A stretch of 64,000 nucleotides of DNA, taken from the NCBI GenBank assembly GCA_014925825.1, contig JACGCK010000044.1:186001-250000 (forward strand), given 5' to 3'. Made by a program: the position numbers and the translations under genes. The notes beneath the pieces are model-generated. The model saw nothing but the letters and a program-made list of their open reading frames with translations, searched no databases and had not been told where the DNA came from. This document shows positions 28,321-39,334 of this stretch, piece after piece (the stretch's first letter is position 1; every line of letters starts with the position of its first letter). Origin of the DNA: Pholiota molesta. Its lineage: Eukaryota > Basidiomycota > Agaricomycetes > Agaricales > Strophariaceae.

Positions 28321-28581
28321 CATCATTATTTTGGGCCTTCTCGTACTTACATACCTATCCCATTTCTGTATCAGTGTGGTTACTCGACAATATTCAATGC
28401 AAGTGCAGCAGTCCACATTCATGTTCAATATTCAATGTGGACCAGCCAAGGTTGATAAATTATATATAAGAATACAAAGTGAGATTTAAAAATACAAATC
28501 TAATGACGGAGAAAAAGAACTAGTAGCTACATTTGTTGAGAATAGACAAATCAAATAGAAAGACGCGAAAATAAAAAATAC
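28321..28581. other. AT-rich spacer
   Basis: Between the MCM3 fragment and the stop codon of the GRF-finger gene; nothing recognised. Confidence 0.4.
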
Positions 28582-30467
28582 TCATAGCTCGCCATCATCA
28601 TCAACTTGCTTTCGCCTCCGTATAGCCGAAAGTTCTGCTTTTGGGGCTCGAGTTACTGCCATAAAAGAGGACCACAGACCAGCAGGTGTGCGACCAGCAC
28701 CCACGAAAGCATTCTGTGTAGCCAAAGATGCGGCCTTCCATCGGGCTCGATGCTCGTAATACGTAGAGCGAGTGAAGCGGCATGATGGAAAATGTGTCTC
28801 GAACACACTCTTCATGGATATCCAGCTATGTTCATCGGCGTTCTTGAAGCAGGCGACGACATCTGCAGCATAGAAATCCGCAGGCCATGCTTTCTTATCA
28901 GCAGCAAGATGGGATGGGATGATTGTGGACATGGAGGGCATTGTGAGTGCCAACGGAAGAGCCGGCGGTTGAGGTTCTTCTTTTACCTGATGGGGACGGC
29001 GATATGGAATAATGGGGGCGAAGTCATCAGAATCGCTGATCTCAATCACGTCTTCGGGATCAGGGGCGGGAGAAGTCCCAGTGACAGCAGCCTTCTTGAT
29101 CCTCGTCATCGCAATCTTTCGAGATTTTGCTAATGCCAAAGGGGATGATGGTGAGTCTGAGAGGTAGCTGTAGGGCCGTTTGGTAGGACGTGGGGTGGTA
29201 TGTTGCTGTAGGTAAGTAAACTCCTGTTCAGCGATCCGTTTCTTGATGTATGCGCGTTCTCCAGCCAAGTTCGTGCGGATGTTGGGCGAAGTTACCGAGG
29301 GAAGCCCCGTATGCACGACGAGATCCTTGCACGAGCGAACATGCGATGCTTTGATGAATACCCGACCTTTTGCGGTAACGGTGACGATGTGATTGACGAT
29401 CGCCGTAGCCCAGACGCCATAATCCATGTTGAAAACCTGGAATTGGACGTCTACAGAGCCAAGGGTACGTTGTAAAACGTCTGCGGTAAACTGGAAGTGG
29501 GGTAGCGTAAAGCCGTCCTGGATGAGGACAATTTCGGGCTCGGTGTCATCCTAGATAGCGAATTTAGCGAGATTGAATTTAAAAAAGGCTAAGCATTCAC
29601 ATACCTCGGTCCACACATATACCAAGATGGTCTGTTTGGCACGGTGATCGCTTGTTTTTTGCACAGCTTCCTCACGACGACGCTGCTCTGCAAGTTCTTG
29701 CTGAACGCGAATTTGCTCCGTAAACACTGGGGCCATGTGGGAGGAATACGCGGGCACCTGGAGGTGTGAACGGGGTGTTGAATCAACAGGCTGAGCGACG
29801 GAGATATTTGAGGCGTGGACAGAGACTTGGGACGGAATGAATGAAGTCGGTGCAGCCTGATTGGAGGCAAAGGGTGTCGCAGCTGGCGTCGAGTTCGGTA
29901 GCAGCCATGGGACAGAAGCAGCCGCATTCTGTGTTGATGGCCATGGCTGACTTGCCTTGTGGGCGACATCACTGCAGCCCGGACCTTGTTCTTGGCAGTG
30001 CGCCTTGCACATACGCCGCGAACAGCCCTTTCGGAGGCGGCCACTCTTGCAGCCTAAGGTGCGGCATACTTCACGAGGCGGAATTGAGGGTTGGGAGGGT
30101 GGAGGAAAGCGAGCATCCTCATTTGCGCTTGAGGTTGGTTGGTTGATTGTGGCAGAAGTAGCGGGCGATTGTGTCGGTGACCGAGAAGGGGGTTGGGACA
30201 GAGGGCCAGAGTCGTACCAGTCCCAGAACTTGCATGGGATCCCGCTGACAGTGTGGGGATTGAAGCACTAGATACATATAGTCAGAAATTTCAACGCACG
30301 ACATAGACGTAATTGATCCATACCCTGGCATAATAGCGGCCACAATTGCCGTTGGTATTTGACTTTACAATCTTGTATCTAAGCGGGCGAGAACACGTCC
30401 CGCAGTTGATCATGGCGTTCTCAGGTGTCGACATGTTTTTGAGGGCGTAAGGGGCTGGTGGATGCAT
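28582..30467 (-). CDS. GRF zinc-finger protein with cysteine cluster and SUMO-interaction-like motif
   Basis: About 560-570 codons in four exons, start 30467, stop 28582-28584. The N-terminus forms a GRF-type zinc ribbon (INCGTCSRPLRYK...NGNCGRYYARCFN...GIPCKFWDWYD), split by an intron of about 70 bases; GRF fingers bind single-stranded nucleic acid in DNA-processing enzymes. A Pro/Ser stretch follows, then a second cluster CRTLGCKSGRLRKGCSRRMC and CKAHCQEQGPGCSDVAHK, a Ser/Pro linker, an EEAVQK helix and a basidiomycete-type region of unknown function (DYGVWATAIVNHIVTVTAKG). VIEISDSDD near the middle of the last exon is a classic SUMO-interacting motif. The frame is open throughout. The setting between mobile elements suggests the gene may itself belong to a repeat family. 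Confidence 0.65.
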
Positions 30468-31479
30468 AGTTGGAGATTTCCATTGATTATTAGAAGCGAT
30501 ATTAACTAAATTAGAGGGTTGGTTAGCCAGAGATAAATAGCCCTTGTAACCAGAACTACTCACAAGAATGAATAGAGTAGAATACATACAAGAGATATTG
30601 AAACGAAAGGCGAGAGAATGAGGATGGGAGAGATTCGAACATATGCGATGCCAGCGCGGTATGTTCGATCGGCGTCTTTGTCAGCGAGGTGACGCTTTTG
30701 GACTGTCTGGACGGACAGTCCCGTTTGGGCGATGCACGGACTTTCGAAATCCGGAACTTTTTGCTGTCATCGACAGCCTTGCTGTTTCTTCCCATAGACA
30801 GAGTACTCAGTATACTCCTCCTCCGTTGCCTCCTTGGACTCGCGGCCTCCATACGCATGCGCAACCCCAAGGTCGTCTGCGAGCCCGCTCCCCCAGCATG
30901 CATGTTCACCGCAGCGTATGCGACTCCACTTCGGATGAAAATGCTTGGTCGAAGCATGAAGTCCTGGGTATGTGGCATCGGGTGGTCCATTTGGGATATA
31001 ATGTCTGTGTTTTTGCGTCTCACGTCTCGCCCGTCCATTAATATCCATTCTTTTTGTCTGGCGAGCGCGCTATTTCGCTCCGACAGGTGCGAGCGGTGCT
31101 GGTGCGCAAAGACCACATGCGATGACTACCAGCCTTCTCTTTCCACCGTCTTTCCATGGCCCCTCCAACCACGACTCCTTTCAGCTCCACCGTCGGGCAT
31201 GGAGGGTGATCAACAACGGCCCCAGTACGCACCGCTGCGTTGTAAACTGCATCCACGGTGGGTCCACTCCACGTTACCGCCTCGCGTATTCTGACAGACG
31301 TGCTATCGTAGGACGTGCACTGGTCGCCAAGCGATTTATATATTGCATCATCTGCAGTCGTGTCTTTCTGTGGGTGGCCGAGGACGGGGCATGCTCCCGA
31401 ACCCTCGTCGGACGTGTTGGGCAGTAGATAAATCGGGAAAACGTGGCGCGATGCACATAACCAATAGGAGAACGAACTT
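30468..31479. other. 1 kb without recognised gene
   Basis: Overlapping open frames on both strands (30556-31116 minus; 30689-31294 plus) show no family signal. This is the promoter side of the GRF gene. Confidence 0.4.
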
Positions 31480-32162
31480 CGTGCACTCTGGCGTGGACGT
31501 CGATGTATCAGCTCTATAACTCCGTCGGCGCGAGAGCGGTCGTTGGAAGGAGATGGCGGAGCTGGGCGATGAGAACGCGGGCATGGCCCTCCACTGCGGC
31601 CCTCTCCTCGCCGAACACTCGCCGCCTCCCCTTCTTCACCGTGTCGCACCATCACCCGCTCATGGTGTCCATTCACCCCGCCCGAGTGGACAAGTCTCAG
31701 CTCGCTCGCGCTGCGTCCTCGTGTCCTTTCCTCGGCGCTCATTGCCAAACCGAAGTAGAGCTCGGGCCTGCTAAGGATCAAGCCGTCGCCATGGAAGATG
31801 AGAAGGGGGATCCTCGGCTTGAGCGGGCTTTGCAACGAGCTAGGAATTGGTAGTGGTACTAATAAAGCTACAAAAAATGTAAGGAGCACGAAATATAATT
31901 GTATGTGAATATGCAAAAAGAAAGAAAGTATGTAAGAAATTCGAGGGCGTTCGCTCAGAACAAAAGACGAATGCCGTGGCAACAAACAAAAATAACAGGG
32001 AATGTCGGCGATATGGGTCGCAGATGAGATACATATTAGGGTATGGATGATTTGACGATTCGGCTGAGACAAGACATACTAAGGCGGAATGCGCGAGAGT
32101 AGGTAGGTGAATGCGAGGAGTGTGACAAAACAAGCGATCCGATGGAGGCGATGAGGGGTGAT
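31480..32162 (-). repeat. Duplicated 3' flank of NACHT copy A
   Basis: Matches 38563-39180 (copy B) and, inversely, 59130-59660 (copy C): shared GCGCGAGAGCGGTC, CTCTCCTCGCCG, GAGCTAGGAATTGG and CGAATGCC(G/C)T(C/G)G stretches. It includes the 3' untranslated region of the NACHT gene and a convergent short open frame (31503-31853, plus) ending AVAMEDEKGDPRLERALQRARNW, counterparts of which end each copy's flank. Confidence 0.7.
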
Positions 32163-34973
32163 TTACGTCAGGTACTTGTAAGAAAATGGAGGTTCGCCGA
32201 CGAATGAAGTCACGATAGCGCCGTCCGGCGCTACTGAGATATCCAGTTTGTGGGTGAAGGGGTATGCTGGAACACCATCAACCATACCCACTGCTGCGAG
32301 GAAGTCGTCGATATCCTCTATTGAAGGAAGACGTGGTGGCGGCTCCATCAGAATATCTGGAATCTCCTCCTCCACGACGACAGCGTTATGGCACAAGTCG
32401 CAAATCGCACATTTGTTCATATCTGGCTGGTGGGTATGTTCCAGGAATGAGATACCACACCGCTAGAGAGATCGAGGTATCGTTAACGAGCCGTCGAATT
32501 TTGAAAATTTCAGAGGCACCTACTTGGATATATTTGACGCTCGCTTGAGCAATTATCCTCCATTCTAAACTGGGTTCCATGTCATCTCTGTACTGAATGG
32601 CGCGCTCCCGCAGAAAATTGGTCAGGTCCCAGTCTGTCGAAGCATTCTCAAGTACTGCAGCAATGAGCTTAAATACCTCGTCATTGATGCGCATTTGCAG
32701 TAGCGGATCCCAGCCACGCGTTCGCATTGTTGGATCCCAGACACCTTGCACATACAACTGGCCTCCATTTCTTGCAAATCTGATTCGACGGTTCCTTTCT
32801 CCAGGCCTGGAAAGAGAGTTAATCAGCTCCCAATGATGCTGTATATGAAGGCAGCATACTCAGAATAGACGACACTGACTATTGCCGTGGCCAGTGCCGC
32901 GTAGCTCTTGCCATCTACGAAGTATTCTCCAGCCCTGCATTTGTCTCGAAACAATGACTCCCATGTCTGTTTATTTACGCCAGAGCGAGTCTCGTTGACG
33001 GTCAACAGCCTTTTGTCCAGATTGAGGAACCCAGCCTGCTCCTTTACCGAGTTACTTGCGCCAAGAAGTAATATACGGAGCAAGTCACCTGAGCTACCAG
33101 GATTGATAAGACAACACAGTAGAACAGGAATGTGGGCCCGGAACGATGGAGGGTATTGTGTGATACGATTGAGCAAAAACATGTCCAAGTCATTCTGCAA
33201 TCGGAGAAAAATATCGAGGCGATCCGATCCTGCCTGCCGATATATCGGTTTTTGAACGAATTAAGATTGTTGTCAATAGCACTGACCAGTGTCTTTACAC
33301 CATCAAAGAACGCCTGCCAATTCGTGCCATATAGATCGGTTCCGATGTCAGAAATTCCTTCCAATACCGCCCTCAGATCAAGCTGTGCAAGATCATTCGC
33401 TAAATCAACATTCGCAGGTGATTGTTTCGCATGATGGCCAAAATTCCGTATTGCATTGCACGGATTGAGGTGTTCAAAATGTGGAAACCTTTCCATGGCC
33501 TTCAAGCAGTACCGACTAAGGCGAAGATGTCCCTCATTTTTGCCAATATAGTACTGACGCGATCGTGATCGGTCCATCAGGAAGTCCTCAAGTGATGCAT
33601 GATAGACTGTCGGCAATTTAGCATTGGTGTCGGAGGGTGGTGAAACGCACACAAGGGAATGCATATCGACCAATGCGCTTCTGAATCCAAAGCCGAGTAG
33701 CTCTTCAGCCTTATTGAGGTTGCCGACGCCCTCGTCATCCAGCAAGATCAACGTCAAGATATCCAGAACCTTTTCGACTTCAGCGACGGAATCCAGAACA
33801 AAGCGATATAGTGCATCGAGTAGTGCGAATGGCGCGTCATTTCTGCTAGCCAACAGCCGAAGGATAATGTCCATCCGCTCTGCAGGGTTGTGCCGATGAG
33901 AATCAATGTATTTCGTGACCGTGGCGGCGAAGATAAACTGTCCAGATGCTTTGGATACGAGGGAATCGACATCGCCTGCAGCTGGCCATGGCGAAGGGAG
34001 ACAGCGTCCTATTCGGCGATGCTCTTGGCATATTTTGCGAAATGTGGAATTGAAATACCGCTTGATGTCTTTATCGGGCTTGTAGTTGTTATCGAGTACC
34101 AGCACCTTGGTAAGGGGGTTCAAAAGGTTCTCATTGAACGCCTCGCGAATCTCGTATTCTGGGCGGCTGGCGATAAGGAAAATGAGCGGGAGATGTTGCA
34201 ATTCGGAAACGAGGGATGCCAGCAGATGCAAGAGTTCGGATTGGGATCGTCCATCGGGTCCACATTCGTCGACTCCGTCCACGATCGCGAACATGGCCGT
34301 AGACAAGGATGGTGCTGCAAGCTTCAGAGGCTCAATCACAAGCACGCGCATCTGCGTCGAAAGGGAGCGGGAGAAGATAGTCGGATCCCGCTCCACGGCG
34401 TCGAAGAGGTGTTCCTGCATCTGCGGGATATGCTGCGAGAGCTGGTAGGCGAGCGTTGCCATGAATCGGGAAGCGTCGTTCCGCCTAGCGGCCGTTCGCC
34501 AGAAAAAGAATGAGGCAGCGAGGAGTCCGAGTCGTGCGCACTCTTCTGCGATGCTTTGCGCGATGGCGGTCTTGCCAGAGCCAGCTGGGCCGTACATCCA
34601 GAGAATCAGTTTGCGCATGCCAGGGGGGGCTGTGATCCATTCCATCATCCATGATTTCAGCACGGATGGCTTTGCGGGTATGTGGGTGGCATCTGGGTGG
34701 GTCGCCTCGTTCAGCAGCGTTATGAAATGCGCCATCGGAAATGTTCTTGAGCAGCTCCTTTAATCCTATCAGTCCACCATCGTTTATTAGAAATGGAGGC
34801 TCTCAGTGCATGGAGAAATCCATACCAAAGCGCTCCGAAGAATGATTAGAATTACTGACAGTAATTATTGGATTGACGATCACAGAGTTAGAGATATTGG
34901 GGAAGAACTGAGGGCCATACGCTGAGCCCATAGTGCGTGTTGAAGGAGGGAAGCAGACGTGAGAAAAAGCCAT
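32163..34973 (-). pseudogene. NACHT/NPHP3-type P-loop NTPase, copy A (frame-damaged)
   Basis: Same gene as copy B (39335-41931). Exon 1 starts near 34973 (MAFSHVCFPPSTRTMGSAYG) and differs from the other copies. Exon 2 enters the conserved frame (LKELLKNISDGAFHNAAERG), but a 7-base insertion (GATGATG near 34650) shifts it. The NTPase part is open again from an alternative ATG at 34735: GPAGSGKTAIAQSIAEE (Walker A), FAIVDGVDECGP (Walker B), LIASRPEYEIR. A net one-base loss near 33240-33260 shifts the frame once more, before QNDLDMFLLNRITQYPPS. The C-terminal exons are intact and contain HTHQPDMNKCAICDLCH and a tail FLAAVGMVDGVPAYPFTHKL ending at 32163. A 563-residue NTPase (34735-33044) could still be made. 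Confidence 0.75.
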
Positions 34974-37689
34974 AGACGTTCATATTTATTGAATCAAGAT
35001 GCTGTTCGTTTCAGTTCATATTAATCATCGCCTATGTAGCGCTGCCTCCATATATCCGCGCGAAATCGCGATGTATTGTTTTCACAGATATTTAATTTAG
35101 ATACTCCTAGGCTTGTCAAGCATCGCTCCGTTGACAGCGTATTCCGTGCAGCTCCAGCATATGAAATTTATGCTGTGCCAATGCTCTGCGGATCTGCAAT
35201 CACTAAACAACGTGTATGTAGCTCATCGATACAGTAATGTTATACGTGAGGCTTCAGCAATGAATCGCATCACAGGCGTGTTCTTTTGTGTGTTCAGGGC
35301 TGGGCGTGCGAGGATCAATCAAGACTTTGAAAGTACTCAAAGCGCAAAAGAGGTCAGAAACATGCCAGAGTGACATAGCACCTCCGTCTTGAGTCGTTCA
35401 CTCAAAGCATCGTGCCTTCTGGATAGGGTAGAGATGGAGTGCCCTATGTAGGATAGATTCCAGGCCAAACGCTTCCCACCTTCACCGATCCCAAATGTAA
35501 ATAACATTGCTGTGCAAGGTCATAGATTGTCAATGATTTCGCAGAATCGCACAACAAAGATCTACATAGAATAATGTCGAGACTCGACATATTCAACTAT
35601 GTTGTTAACAACCCCGGGTATCGGCAATGTGTTAAGTATTCCGATATTTGGTTGGCAGGTAGATCAAAGGTAGATGGCCGCGCTACTGCATCAAGTGCAA
35701 CACGTTGCAAAGGCTTTCTAGTATATACAAATCAAGCACACCATTTTCATAGACGTTCAGCAAGGCATGTCAATGATCTCCGCCCTCTACAAACGCGTGA
35801 AGACTTCATAACGCACTCCCATCATATTTTATACTTAGCATGGTCGTTTCATAGATTAATTACAGTCTAGGTAGGGACGTCCCGGAAGAAAAAGGAGACC
35901 ACAGACAATGCAAGACGACCGCGGGAACCGTACAGCAGTAACTCTATACCAAATCGGATCTCCTCCTCCACACCAGGCACCCCGGCCGTATCTATGCGCA
36001 ACCAGCTAAGTACTCAACTGAAGCTTGCGTGAGACCAGCTCCTGTCGTACGCCGCAGCGACGTCGACGAGAGGCCAAGCGCCTGCGGCGATCAGCGCAGC
36101 GAGGATGAAGGCCGCTCTGATAGCGTAGGATGGTTGGCGGAGTCGACGATGGATCGATGCGTGTTGCGTGGCAGAAGGGTGCCGGCCTAAGCGCGGCGGG
36201 AGGAGGAGCAATGGGATTCGGGAATGAGCGATCCAGTGGAAGAAGGCGAAAGGATGCTGATCATGAACGCGCCGTTATCACCATACAATCCACAGCGAAC
36301 AACTCACCCCTTCTCAACGCTCCGCGATGACCTTCCAAGTTCGGACAGCACCGCCAATCACATGCGCACACCCACCGCTGCCGCGGGCTTGCAGCGCTAT
36401 TGCGGCCGCCAAGACAGGTACGCTTCGCACACGCTGCTGCATGACGCCAGGCGCGTACGCGTACAACGCTGCTCCGTGCAGCGGCATTCTGGACAACGTG
36501 CGCAAGTTAGCGAGCGAGCGAGGCCAGCCGGGAGGAGATGTATGACGCACTATCGTAAATACGGCGAGCGCTCCATATTGCGCGCAGCACTCAGCGTCAG
36601 CACTTGAGGATTCGAGTCCACCGCGGCAGCGAACACGAATAAAGCTAGGCGGCCTGTGATCCGCGCATTCATGCACTCATCGTAGCTGCTGGTCAGCACT
36701 TCCGAATGCGAGTCCACCGCGGAACCGGACATGGGTAAAGCTACATATATGCGCCGATTGTGCCTCGGCGATGGGGCGGGGTGGGAATCAAAAAAAGTTC
36801 GAACGAGCGCATGCAGAACGAGCGCCGGCGAAGCTGTTGCAGCAATGCAGGCACAAGGCAGCCTCATGATTCGGTGGGAGAAAGGGATTGTCCGGCGCTA
36901 TGAGCTCCTGGCCAACGTCAGGAAGCAGCAACACGACAAAAGACCGGCAGCAGCTCACCAAAGCCATGCAATTGGCACTCGTTCTTGTCCAGCGCACCAG
37001 CTCCTCCAAATACTTGGTGTGTGGCCATGCACGCGTGCGCGGCGGCCGCCTTTTTCTCTCGTTAGGCTGGGGTTCGAGGGGACGCAGGTGGAAGTTGACG
37101 TTGAGAGCTCAACTCTGGGCCGGAACGTTGAACATTTTGAACGTTTGGCCATTGAGTACATGCATACTGCACTTGAAAGCCGCTGAACGTTCAGAACCGA
37201 GTCGCGAAAATGAGATGAAAACTGGTCCGAAGGCGCCGGGAGAGAGGAGGAGAATGTCGTGAAAAGAGCATCAGCAGGTGCGGACGACGCAGGTTCGTCG
37301 CCGTTCGTGATGACCGTTGGTCAAGGTAAGTGTGCGGTCCCGAGGCCCCGCATCTTTAGAGGCCCCGCATTACGCCGCCCACGTTCCATGCTATTGCACT
37401 CTGGACACAGACATTCAACTTGTCATAGGCTACGCCGGTGTTGAGCGCTGAGTACTGTTGACGGACGGAGAAGGGGTCGGATTTGGGTTCGAGGCTGCTG
37501 ACTCGATTTGTCTCCGTCTATCCTCGCGTACACCCATCGACCATCGCCCATCGACCCTGGTGCCCTGAAATTCTAGAAATTCGGGACACAGAGGGTACGT
37601 AGCGAGGGTACACCGGGCAAGCCTGATCCGGCGAGGCTTTGCTCTGTACGACGCGGCAGAGCGTTGATGTGAGGTTGTAGGATCTGAGA
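34974..37689. other. 2.7 kb accessory DNA without supported gene
   Basis: Upstream DNA of NACHT copy A plus low-complexity GC-rich parts. Many open frames of 60-150 codons overlap on both strands around 36000-37300 with no family signal or splice coherence. The only structure seen is the direct repeat at 36592-36747. Confidence 0.4.
36592..36747 (+). repeat. Direct repeat of about 50 bases, two copies 100 bases apart
   Basis: GTCAGCACTT...CGAGTCCACCGCGG...TAAAGCTA occurs at about 36597-36648 and 36692-36744. GAGTCCACCGCGGAA(T/C)CG appears a third time near 38162. Confidence 0.6.
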
Positions 37690-38560
37690 ATTTGAGTTGG
37701 CCGGCGCAGTGACGGGGAACGCCGATTTGATACACAGGATAGGTGACGGAATCGATGGTGTTTTTGATAAGTGTCGCTTGGGAGAAGAGAAGGCCTGCGA
37801 GCTGCAGGAGGGGCGTATAGACGATGAGAGCATCAGTGAGGAAGGTAACATGAAGCAGATCCCGCGGTCTATCTGCAACCCACACCTCTTGCTCCACTCC
37901 AGCACACATCCGTCCACCGCACGCCCATGCCCATAGCATTTCTTCATGTTGGCTTCGTGTATGCAGCACAACTGAGCATCACCGAAGCGATACAGAGTGG
38001 TTGATGTACGCCGGGCGCATATATGCGCGGTGCTGCTCAGTGGAACGGACAACGGGCAGAGGTTAGTGGAGAGGTAAAGCACCCAAGCCAGCTGGGACGC
38101 ACCGTCGTCAACCCTGCATCTGTACGCGCCTGATTCTGAGCGCCAGGACCTCAGCTTTTGAGTCCACCGCGGAATCGAACTTGAGTACTGCTAATGCAGA
38201 AGAAGGAGCAGAGCTTCTGGAGAGCTTCTGCCAGGGTACGGACGGGGGAGACTGTGAGTAAAAGGATAACGGGTTTCGTCTGTCGGGCGGGATGGAAGCC
38301 AGACATGGCTCGGAGGGATGGAGAGCATGCGGAACTAGCGTTGGGAGGACTGTAACTGACAGGGAAGAACGAGGTGCAGGCGGAGGAAGAGCGATAGCTG
38401 GGAGAGGGTTATGTGGAAAATGTTGGAAGGCACTGACATAGTTGTGTGCCTACAGGGGGAGCAACATGAAGACAAACTGAACAGCGACGCGTGCGTCTGC
38501 GCAAGCCTGGGTCGGAGTGGAAAAGCTGGTTCTATTTATATCCGCGCGCACGGGCTTTTT
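37690..38560 (+). repeat. Dispersed non-coding repeat family, copy 2
   Basis: Matches 15215-15820 in the same orientation: ACGCCGATTTGATACA, TGTCGCTTGGGAGAAGAGAAGGC, GCATATATGCGCGG, CGCACCGTCGTCAACCC, then TTCTATTTATATCCGCGC at 38528. It abuts the duplicated 3' flank of NACHT copy B. Confidence 0.7.
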
Positions 38561-38562
38561 GG

Positions 38563-39180
38563 CTCTATAACCCCATCGGCGCGAGAGCGGTCCTTCGAAG
38601 ATGGTGGAGCTGGCCCTCCACTGCGACCCTCTCCTCGCCGCGAACACTCGCCGCCTCTCCTTCTTCGCCATGTAGCGCCCTCACCTGGTCATGGTGGCCC
38701 TTCATCCCCGCCCAAGTTGACAAGTCCCAGCCCGCGCGCGCTGCTTCCTCGCGTCCCTTGCTCTGCGCTCGTTGCCAAACACATCTTATTGAAACAGCGA
38801 TAAGGCCCAAGCTCGTTGCCGTAGAAGATGAGCAGGGGGCTGCTCGCGTTGAGGCTCTGCAGCGAGCTAGGAATTGGTATTGGTAATATTAAAGCTACAA
38901 GATATGTACGCAGCGCAAAATATAACCGTATGTGAATGGGGGACAAAATGTAAATGTACCAAGACTCGAATTCGAGGGCATTCGGTGAGTGATAAAAAAG
39001 ATAAATGCCGTAGAACTGATTGGCAGAGAAGAAGCAAGCAACGGTATTATGGAATGTCGGGGGCGATTCGGTAGAGACAAGGCATAGGGCGAGGATGCGC
39101 GAGCAGGACTCGAGAGCGGAGTAGGGCGTAGGTGAATGTGAGGAGTGCGAGGTAAAGGTAATAGGCGACGAGGAGTGATT
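38563..39180 (-). repeat. Duplicated 3' flank of NACHT copy B
   Basis: Counterpart of 31480-32162. It contains the remains of the last NACHT coding block beyond the frameshift, the 3' untranslated region and a convergent short frame (38491-38886, plus) ending ARVEALQRARNWYW. Confidence 0.7.
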
Positions 39181-39334
39181 TACTTCAAGTACTTGTAAGA
39201 AAATGGAGGTTCACCGACGAATGAAGATACAATAGCGCCGTCTGGAGCTACTGAGATATGCAGTTTATGGGTGAAGGGGTATGCTGGAATACCATCAACC
39301 ATTCCCACTGCCGCGAGGAAGTCGTCGATATCCT

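Noticed and set aside
31038..32072. 344-codon minus-strand frame
   Set aside because: Lies in the duplicated 3' flank of NACHT copy A and is not conserved as a frame in the flanks of copies B or C.
36000..37440. Several 100-150-codon frames as genes
   Set aside because: Overlapping frames on both strands, no splice coherence, no family motif; GC-rich non-coding DNA.
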